Below are positions 44,470 through 54,400 of a stretch of 64,000 nucleotides of DNA, piece by piece. The translations under genes and the position numbers were made by a program. The DNA comes from Timema cristinae (lineage: Eukaryota; Arthropoda; Insecta; Phasmatodea; Timematidae): positions 36,698,387-36,762,386 of the forward strand of contig JBCFYV010000012.1 in NCBI GenBank assembly GCA_039000515.1. Direction: 5' to 3'. Below the pieces are notes generated by a model. The model saw only the letters and a program-made list of their open reading frames with translations, was not told the origin of the DNA and made no database searches. The stretch's first letter is position 1. Each line of letters starts with the position of its first letter.

Positions 44470-45235
44470 ATATAATAATGCTGTGACGATATTTAGGTTG
44501 TCTATAGCTCCGTGCTCGAGTGCCTACCATCACTGTACGGAATAGATACCGTTTAACCAGCTGTTAATTGCTCCGTGGTCGAGCACTTATTAAATCGGCA
44601 TAATGAATAAATGTAAGAAAGAGAACTATTGATGGCTGTTTATTCACACAGAGTTCATTTAAATGACATATGTTAATTACTTATACATACTCAAATTAAA
44701 TGCTTTATATCAATGCACACGTGATATTAATGTAAATTATTGTATTCTGTGTTAGACTGTGACTGTGAGAGCCAGTGAGTCCATGACTGCATTACTTGTG
44801 TGAGCGTGGGTGTTAGAGCAACTTGTGTGGCGTTGTTAGTGCGACTTGTGCGTCTGGAGGGATGTGTGTGGGGCTGTCTGTGGCTGCCCTTAATTATACA
44901 CACAAACAGCTTATATATGACATAACCCCTTGCCTCTTATTTCCCTTGTCAACAGTGTAAAAACTAACTAATAGAAAAAGTCATGGTGACAGGTGTTGTG
45001 AAAGCTAGCTTCATATTGGTATAGGGAATTGGCGTCCTTGCCAAATACTGCGTAGTTGTTCCTTTAACAGGAAAAATGCTATAAAAAATATATTTTAATG
45101 GTGAAATCCTTTTCCCATTATTTCTGAAATGCGCGTGTTTCTTCATGGATGAATCATAAAAGGATATTATACATATGTTACTTTAGAGAAAAATTGCCTT
45201 CATCCATGACTTTTTATATATTTTAGAGTGATCCA
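44470..45235 (+). repeat. Dispersed repeat, copy 1; probably 3' end of the Penelope-like element
   Basis: Matches 60680-61318 in the same orientation. Shared blocks include CTTGCCTCTT, CCAACTAATAGAAA-like, GTTGTGAARGCT, GGTATA, TTATTTCTGAAA-CGCGTG and TTCATCCATGACTTTTT. An inverted pair CATGGATGAA / TTCATCCATG near the 3' end is kept in both copies. GCTCCGTGGTCGAGCAC occurs twice in diverged form near 44508 and 44570. It begins right after the GIY-YIG stop codon, hence the assignment. Confidence 0.6.
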
Positions 45236-45372
45236 AACCAATATCATGACATACTCCATACCCAAAACTCATAATGCAGATTTTGACTAATACTATAGAC
45301 CTATAGTACTAAAGTAATAAGAGCCTTCCCCAAAAGTTGCAATGTTTCACAGATCCATAGGTGGGAACTTGC
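45225..45372 (-). repeat. Right arm of the long inverted repeat
   Basis: Reverse complement of the 43898-44055 arm. The start of this arm (GATCCAAACCAATATCATGACAT) also continues the similarity to the second dispersed copy at 61318-61345, so it belongs to the same repeat family. Confidence 0.6.
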
Positions 45373-45374
45373 TT

Positions 45375-46015
45375 ATCAATATATTACCAAACCAAGGCAC
45401 CCTTCTGGTCTCACCCTTAGTAGTCCAGAGGAAGGGTAGATTCCAATCCCATTAAGTGCGGAAGTTTTGAAAATTTGGGAATATATACATTTCGATGCCC
45501 TGAATGAAATGCGTAAAAATGCAAAATCCGATCGCTGGCGCCGCCATATTGTAAAAATAGCGCCCAAACAAGATTTTTCAAAAAAATATCTCTTTGGGTG
45601 TGTCATACATCAAAAATGATTAGAGTAAAATTTAAAAGGCGTTCATTTTCCTACATAATATGTTGAAACCATTTTTTTTCCTAAAATGAATAGTTTCTGC
45701 AAAGCAGCCAAGCGAGGTCGAGCATTATTTAAAAAATACTCATTTTTTGCATTTATTCATTTCATTGCAAGTCTTGTGGACGAGTATTTTGTGTTTGGAA
45801 ACAGCATTTGTTTTTGTGTATAAAAAGCCTGCACTATGTTGATATTAGCTATCTACTTTGGATAGCTGTATGTAGAATACTCCTTTCCACACCACCATGA
45901 GTTAGAGTAAATGGCGCATTTTTTTTTTTTTTTTTTTACGTGGTATCCCCTAAATACCTAATCCACCATTAGACTTTTTATTGCATTGTTTTAATTTGTC
46001 CAGATTCGCTCTAGT
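45375..46015. other. No gene seen
   Basis: Contains GGCGCCGCCATATTG near 45538 and a 19-nt poly-T run near 45920-45938. No coding similarity was recognised. Confidence 0.4.
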
Positions 46016-46017
46016 CT

Positions 46018-47330
46018 TCAGAAATGCCTTCTTCTTAACTTTTTCCGTTTGTTATCCATTGATTGTGGCATTCGGTCGTTCTCCATGCTTGAGGTAAATA
46101 ATTTGATTGGCAAGTCGACATCCTCATTGTCATTAAGCTCGTTGACTGTTTCCAGTGCATTATCGCAGGTTTGTATGTTACAGATATTGCAAATCACATA
46201 ATATTTTAAAACTGTCTTCATACAATCACACGCTGGCGTGAACTTTTTTTTTTCACTGCAGGAGATAAATTTAAGCAACTTTTTGGGAACAGGATTTATA
46301 AGCGTTGTTACTGGTATGAGGCCAGAGTTGTTCGTTTTCCAGCCCTATTATTCTACAATTTATAGAATGCCCTGCCAGCATTGAACTTGATAATAGATCC
46401 TGAATGAATGCTGTTGCACTGCTGCAATTATTATAGGTGGTAGAAAAGCAATGTTGAATTTGTTTTTAGGGAACGATTTGTAATGATAAGCATTGTTAGA
46501 GATAATTATTCATCTTTGACCCTGTACAATGACAGAAGAAAAAGTTCTTCAGCGTCAGCGATATCACCCAGTTCAGCATTAATATCTTTAAAAATTTGAA
46601 TACTCGCCTACAAATCCTGCTGTTTTTGTGGTATAGTCGTGTATTTTAGTTTGTCTTGAATGAAAAGGACAGGTTGTGTCACAACCGCTGAAAGAATGAA
46701 GAAATAGTATATTATTTGAGATGATTTCCCCTCTTTACAAACTGTTGGAAGAATACAGTGGCTGGTGTACGATGACTTTCGCAGCCAGTTTCTGGATGAG
46801 GAGACTGTATTTTCATGCATGGTATGTGATACCTGGCTTCAGCTGCGACTAAATCTTGTGTCATTTCCACGCGTTTGATGATTTTGCGACACCTTTCATC
46901 ATTTCGATCTTGAGCTGATTGTAAAACTGTGTCTTTCACAGTAAAGATGCAAGCATCATAAATGATATCGCGAACGCTTGATTTGGCCTTCTTTTGTTTC
47001 TTTAAAATGTCCTCCGTAATTTGTAATTCTGCCGGAACACACAAAAAAAAAATGTTTAAAATCAAAAGCAACTCCACCTGATCTTAATTATGGTGCTATA
47101 TAGTTAGTTTCACTTTTATTTTTTAACGAACTACCGTGAATTTCTCATTGCAGTACCACTTTACAACATAAGTTATGAACTCTCACCCACATGCCTTTTT
47201 ACGAAAAAAGCCTATATTATTATCATTCCTTTTCAAACTCTATCGTTGAAATGTTTCCATGCATTTCTCCTTCATCTAACATGTCTGAAATATATGTATC
47301 GCAAATAAGGCATTTCTGATCCTGAGCCAT
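46018..47330 (-). pseudogene. Unrecognised ORF, broken; possibly transposon-derived
   Basis: On the minus strand a start near 47328 gives MAQDQKCLICDTYISDMLDE, with a C-x2-C pair. A second block (47000-46740) carries VRDIIYDACIF, RNDERCRKIIKRVE and DLVAAEARYHIPCM. A third (46278-46018) contains CNICNIQTCDNALETVNELN and ends in a very basic tail KRKKLRRRHF. Stops and frame changes separate them. An N-terminal Cys pair followed later by AAEARYH-x2-C recalls uncharacterised, repetitive arthropod proteins, but I cannot name the family. It might be a zinc-binding domain using these Cys and His residues. Confidence 0.4.
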
Positions 47331-47334
47331 TTTA

Positions 47335-48400
47335 GTTTGAGACACAAACCGGTAAAGTACCTATGTGCAATCGTATCTTTTAAAAAATCGATTAAAATTA
47401 TTTAATTTCCAGTAAAGCTACTAAAACAGAGATTGAAATTAAATCATGATTTTAAAAGTAGAATATTGCTAAGCCTACCTTTGAATGTTGTTGAGAGAGG
47501 ATCTCCCCCTTAACAATTGTAATGAATGTGTTTGATTAACATTAGTAATAATACAACAAAAAATTAATATATACCAAAAAAACATACATGCATGGCACTT
47601 ATATATACAAAAAAACACTATATATTTATATATAGGATTATAAAGGTTTTTTTTTGTATTTGTAAAAACACTTTCATTTCATAAGGGTTTATTTATTTAT
47701 ACTTATTATCTATTTATATACATTATTACACAACAAAATTGAATATATAAAGAATTTTTTATATTTATCATTGCCATGCATATACCAGTATGTTTGTTTG
47801 TGTGTCTCAATGAAATGTATATATTATATGAATGTAACATTGCATAGTACTTTAAATCATTATTTAATAATCAACACCTATGAAAATATAACACTTGCTT
47901 TTTATTTCATTGATTTTTTTATAATTATTTGAGGAAATACTACACCTGGATATCTCAAAGAACAAAATAGATAATAAAAGAACTAGAAGTATTATTCCCA
48001 CAAAAATGTTATTGAGCCACCGTGACCAAGAATAATTTTATATACAATTTAAGAAATAAAAACAGATAGCAGCATTAACGATGAAAACACTTTCATTTTA
48101 ATTCAACTTTTACTAATCTTTCTAGTTAAACGAGTCTATGACATCAGCTGTGTTTGGGTTTGCATTATTTGATCCATGGACTTATAGTTCTTTACACCAC
48201 AAAACGAAAGAGATAGCTGAGGTGTAATATTACATTATTGTTAGTATGGCGTAATATCTATGTCCTTGATCTCAGCGGCCTACTTGAGCGATGTGTGACG
48301 CAACTAGTAATCACTGGATCACTTGCATGCCTCAATCCTTTCAACTTTGCTCGGTCATTTGAGTGAGCTGTGAGCTACAATCCAGGGTATCACATTTCTA
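47335..48400. other. Intergenic DNA upstream of Pgd
   Basis: Very AT-rich between about 47500 and 48110, with TATA/ATA simple sequence. From about 48200 base composition becomes more balanced, approaching the Pgd start. No ORF was recognised. Confidence 0.5.
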
Positions 48401-48455
48401 GTGAATTGTCAGTTTGGTGCAACTGCTACGACCGGAACATAGGTGGTCATCCAAA
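48401..48455 (+). promoter_or_regulatory. Pgd: Pgd 5' leader with a possible initiator
   Basis: TTGTCAGTTTG at 48406-48416 fits the arthropod initiator TCAGT, which would put the start of transcription at about 48411 and give a 45-nt leader. No TATA box is evident about 30 nt upstream. ATCCAAAATG is a reasonable start context at 48456. Confidence 0.4.
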
Positions 48456-48466
48456 ATGAGTGAAAA
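48456..48466 (+). CDS. Pgd: Pgd coding exon 1 (11 nt)
   Basis: ATG AGT GAA AA, followed by a consensus donor GTAAGT. The partial Lys codon is completed by the first base after the acceptor at 59651-59652, giving MSEKADIALIG. The fit of frame, donor and family N-terminus supports this tiny exon despite the 11-kb distance. Confidence 0.85.
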
Positions 48467-51400
48467 GTAAGTTACTCTTATTATAATTATATCATTTGAA
48501 CAATTTATGTGTCACTTTGGTCGCATTTCATTATAATATAAGGTGTTTTTTTTAAAAGATTGCATTGTCATCATTTCATTACACCATTCATTTTGAACTT
48601 TCTTATGACAATTTTGTCCACTTATGTGAAAGATGTACCAACATGAAAATAATTATTAAATTTAAGTTAATTAAACATTTAATTTTTAAAGTATGTTGAA
48701 AAAACTAGCAACCTAAGTTTACACTTTGATAAAATGCTCTTTTAAAAGTTTTCAATAAATCGAAAATTAATTTGACTGCAGCTCTCCTTTAAAGTAAAAT
48801 TCTTAGCCCCTGTAGCCAACGTTGATACTTAACTTTTTCAAAAGTTTTTGCTTCCAAATATAATATATATTCAATTGGCTCTACTAAATATTGAATATGT
48901 TTTAGGGGTACAAAAGTTTTGTAAAACATGAGTGCCATCAAATATTTGTGCAGATCATATGGATATCGTGCATATTTTTCAAAAATATATTTATTTTCTT
49001 CTAAAAGCAAAATTAGCACTTCATTTACATCATTTCCTATTCATTGGTATTCACTTCAACCCAACATGAACCAGGTGCTTAGTAAAAAGTAGGTCACTAG
49101 TACAGTTAAAAGTGAAGGGATAGAGTAGGCTACAATAACCAATTATTAGACAAATCTGTCTTAGTTGAATGACCTAGTGAAGTAGAATGGTGACTTCATG
49201 CTGCTGTTTAAGTTTGCTTTCACCCCATGAGTATTTTGAACACACTGTAAATGCTATGTTTTCAACAAACCATTAATATGCTAAATGTGTGGGTGATCAG
49301 ATAGCACATTAAGCCTGCATGTTTGTTTTAATCATTATAAATTGCTTATAGTAATGATTATATGCGATTAATATGTAGTAAAGGAATCAACAAGCCGGGG
49401 CTGGAGGATAATTTTATATTATGCTAGCAATATTACAAGGCTGCCACAGTAAATAAAGTCAGCAAGAAGCTATCAGAATGGAATAGCCAAAAGGAACCTA
49501 AGAAGTAACTAGGTCATTTTTAGTACTTTAACAACTTACATTTCTATTAGAACTACACATCTTCCTATAATCATTAAAATCCTTGAACAAGTAAATATAA
49601 AGCTAAAACCTCTATATTGTGACCCCACACAAAACACGCTGCCACCCCCAGGTTGAAAACCGCTGCTTTATTATGACACACTTGGAAACAATATTTAACT
49701 GGTAAGCTCAACTAAATTTAGGACTATTAGGTATGTACTGTTATGATTTTACATTGTTTTTAATAAATATACACCATCGTGCATTTTTAGCTTAGGTTAA
49801 CTACTTTATGGTGTAACATGATACATACAAAATTAATTAGTAAAAAATTACAGTCAACTAAATTTTTCTAGTAGGAATATGATTGGTTTGTTAATAATTT
49901 AAACCTCAAAACAAAAATTCTGCCTATACCTATTGTATAGGTAGGGGGAAGGTGTTGTACCTTGGACCTATTTTCAAATTTTGATTTTTTACTTTGTTCA
50001 AACTTTTAAGAATTTTGTGAAATTTCGTATGTAGAGACTAGGGTACATTAGGAAACATATTTTTTTTAGAATAAGAAATTAAAACTGGTTCATATTTTTT
50101 TGTTATTTTGAAAAAATGTTTACACTAGGACCGAAGTACAACATATGTGTTGTACCTTGGACCTCTGCGAGTTATTTTAAGTGAAACTCCGAAAAACAAT
50201 TACAATTCTTTTTTTTTTAATGTTTAGCAATTAGGCTATAAACAATATTTTAAGCTGGTTATAATCATGAATTGGTAAAAATGTTTAATAGTTTATTCAA
50301 CATTTAGCTGTGATGGATAAAACACAAAAAAAAGTACATTTTTTTAACATTAAATTTTGAAAGATCTACACCAAAAGCCAATTTTTCTAGCTGGCGTGCT
50401 AATCCTCCACTTAAAGTAGGGTGTTGTAACTTAAAAACCACATCGTTTTTGTCAATAGCATGGACTTCACAGTCCTCTCTTATAAATTTCTGAGAATTTA
50501 AATCTCTTTTTAAGTACTGGACATAATAAGATCGTTCATTTATTGCTACCACTTCAGCTACAAAATATTTCATTCTTTTTGGTTGCAATCTTTACCAATA
50601 CAAACACTCCAAGTTCAATCTTTCCATTATCTGGATTAAAGAGATTAATAAAATCTTCATTCGATGAACTGGGATCATCATACAAGGCACTTTCATCTGA
50701 CTCTTTAGTATCAGAACTGTAGGTCAACTTCTTTTTTATAATTTTCTTCACTTTTGTCTCCTTCAATATGGTTTTTTTCATTTTCTTGAGAGCTTTTTGT
50801 TAAAAAAGTTTCTGCTTCTTCTTCAATTTGACGTTTCACTGGAGTATCTGTTAAAATATAAGAGCGCCCTTTTTTCTACCCTTTCCGGTAGCTTTACATG
50901 GTTTGTCCTTTGGGTAAGGCCTTATTTCTTGTGGTGCTACAAGGTTGGTACGTTCAGAGCGATTGCTTTGAGTCAAACATAAAGTTTAAGAACCAGAATC
51001 TAGGCCTGAATTATTTTGTAGACCTCTGCTTAATTTGTTTGATTTGCCAGAGTGGGCATTAACAGTTTGGTTTCCAGAGTGACCATTAGCAGGTTGGTTT
51101 ACTTCAACTAGTGGCATTGGCCGGTCTGTTACATTAGACGCTAGAAACTCATGATCTTGAAAGATATTTTCATTGAGTGGGTGGATTCTGCTGACTTTGA
51201 AACCATGCATAATATTTGTAGGCGTACAAGCTAAAAGAAAATCCTTCCCAACTAGCTCCGCTACGTCATACATTGTTGCTGGTTTCCCAGCATTATCCGG
51301 CCTCCTCATCCACTAATCCATGGCTGTATTATAATAAGCTTTGAATGGGCAAAAAAAAAACTCTATCCAGCGGCTGCATCTTGTGACTAGTATGGGGAAC

Positions 51401-54400
51401 AAATGTAACCAATGTTACCACATTATCTTTAGCCAACTGAATTGTATGAATGGATATATGGCTTTCGTGGTTGTCAAGCAGCAGGATAGTCGGGTTCTCC
51501 ACGCTCGAATGGCTGTGCTTTATGAAATGTCTCAAAAACTCATGAAACAGATCTTCATTATTTGACCACCCCAAAGGGTTTGCTCCGCCAATACTTCCAA
51601 CTGGAGCCCCTTTCAACATAAAGTCCTTGAAGTTCACATGTGGAAATATTAGCATAGGTAGAATCAAACCACCACCGGCATTGACAGCTGTTATCATGGT
51701 GATAGTGGTGCCTCGCTCTGCATTGGTCATTGATCAACTTGTTTTGACCCTTTTTGTGCCAAAATCTTTGGGGGAATGAACATGAACTGTTGATACTCCT
51801 GTTTCATCGCAATTCCATATGTTGAATGCTGAAATGCCATGATTTTTGTCTAAAACCTTTTTGTAATTGGTAAAAAACAAAGAGACATCCGCTTTGTTAA
51901 ATGCTGTTGCATGAGCCAAGCTCGTTGCTTTAGGTCTCCGTAAACTCAGGACATGAGCATATTTTTTGCAGAAGTTGCGAAGCCAATACTTGCATGCCAC
52001 TATTTTGTCATCCCAAGATTTATCATGCTGTTTATGAAGTTAGACTATAATGCAAATGACTGGCTTTTAGAATTTAGTCTAGTAAAAGTTTTTCCTCTTC
52101 ATCTGTAAAAACCCTTTTCACATCATTTTTCTTGATGTAAGAAAAGTTTAGCAAACCTGACTCCTTGTGGGATTTAAGATGCCTCAACAAGGTTGTTTTT
52201 AATAGGTTCAGTTGTTTAGCAACACCATAAATTGTTATTGTCTTATTCAAAACTAATTTCACTGCCTTTTCAATATCTTCTTTGACAAGAGGTTGCATTT
52301 TTTTCCCTTCTTTACTAAAATACATTTATTTCTTTTACCTGGAAACAAGACCAATTTTGTGCAAAATAAAATAAGTGATAGAATATCTAAATAGGCCTAA
52401 TATGTGTAGTAAAATAATACTGATTATTTAACTGATTAAAGCTATGTTTATATTGATTTTTGGTGAAAAAATATTTAAATAGGCCCTAAATCAAAACTGT
52501 AGGGAAACAATATATAGGCTATAAAAAAGGGGAGGATGATTCATAAAAGCATATTTATCAAAATTGACTTTATTTGTTAAATTAAATTTATTTAGTAAGC
52601 CTACACATTTTTATCCATTACAATACTATTTAGTGTTGTACCTTGAACCTATCCGAGGTACATCACTTTCACTAGGACTAAGTAAGGTACAACACTTAGC
52701 CATGTTTCAAAAAAATGGCTACCAACCATTTTGAGGTTACAGTAAACACATGTTCTTGTAGACAAAACAATGGTTTACAAGACTTAGCTACTATTCTAAC
52801 ATGTAAACAAATAGCTACAGTGACGACAAAAAGAAAAGGAGATGCGTGAAAATACTTACTTTGAACATATGAAAAGTAACTTCAATTTCTTCCAGCAATA
52901 TAACACAATATTCATGAACTAGAACACCTTGCTATAGAGAGGCCTTTAGTGCCAAAGGCATGAACTACATCTATTAGCTAGCTCCTAACCCCACGGATGG
53001 TGCTGCAATCACTATAGGTCCAAGGTACACAACCTTCCCCTATGTCTAAAACAAAATTTAATTTTGTTTTTCCCTTATACACTGACCAGGATTTTATTTA
53101 TACATAAAGTATAATATTTTCACAACCTTCATTACGATCCACCGACAAAAGTTGTGCTGCTAAGGTTTTACTGTGGGCCATGATCAGCACAGGTCTGTTT
53201 GTCCTTGCTATAACATTTGCCATAGTGAAAGTTTTCCCAGAACCAGTAACCCCAAGTAAAACTTGGTCTCTTTTATTGCTGTTTAGCCCTGCAACGAAAC
53301 TATTGATTGCTTGGGGTTGATTCCCAGCTGGTTGAAAATATGTAGTGATTTGAAATTCCATAAGTTTTACTCAACTATGTTTTTGCTTACTACCGTGGAA
53401 TGGGGGGAGATTGATCTAGGAGGGTGAGATTGATCACAATGCATCTTTCTATTTAGAAATGAATTTCAAGCTGACTGCAGGGATATATTTGTTTTCTCCG
53501 TGTTGGCATCATTTTTAATTGTACTTTGGCAGCAGCCATGTTTAACTAAAGGTGGTACATATAAATAAAGTTTAAGCACATGGAAAAGTTTGGCTATAAT
53601 TTCTTCTGTTTTTATTGGCCTAATTACGATTGCATGTAAGTAAAATTTGATTATTTGTATTGTTGTTTAAACATGGCCTCATAAATTGTTATTTTTCAGT
53701 TATTTCAGCATGATTTACTGTTGTAATGTGTCAGTTTTCTAGCCATAACCTTATAAGTCATGTAGGGTGAGATTGATCATGAAATTACAAAAGTATGTGA
53801 TAGATAAATATCCAACCTATTAAATATAAAAAATATACAGCCACTACACCATCTTCACCCTTGACTCTTTTTTGTTATAGTTATTGATTAAAATGGGAAG
53901 AAAGTATATACATGTATCAGGTTCAAGAGTATATGGCAAGTTCTCAGAAGTCCAAATTTAAGCAGCTCTAAAAGATGTAATAGATAATGATATGTCACTA
54001 AGGAAAGCAGCTGCAAAGCACAATTTAGCTTATGGTACTTTATATAATAGATAGATGGGACTTAGAGTAAAAAACAGGTGGTCAAACAGTATTTACCTCT
54101 GCCGAAGAAACAGCAATACTGAAAGCTGTTATTAAGTGTGCTTCTTGGGGATTTCCGTTAAATGCCAATGATCTGAGAATGTTGGTGAAAAGTTATCTTG
54201 ATGAACAAGGCAAAAACTCTAGTAGGTTCAGAGATCATTTCTCTGGTAATGACTGGGTTCATGGCTTATTACAATGACACAGAGATTTGGCAGGCCTGCG
54301 TTTAGCCTCTAATATTACTGTGTCCTGAGCTAGTGTCTCACCTGAAATGTTGACCCAGTACTTTGACAATTTGAAAGATACCCTTGCTGGTGTGCCTCCA

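Noticed and set aside
45376..45606. 76-codon minus-strand frame
   Set aside because: No recognisable motif, no supporting context, and within repeat-rich DNA.
53098..53361. Bacterial contamination of the assembly
   Set aside because: The fragment is short, decayed at conserved positions, and lies between two host transposons within a Pgd intron; a misassembly would have to be very precise. Reads are still needed to prove it.
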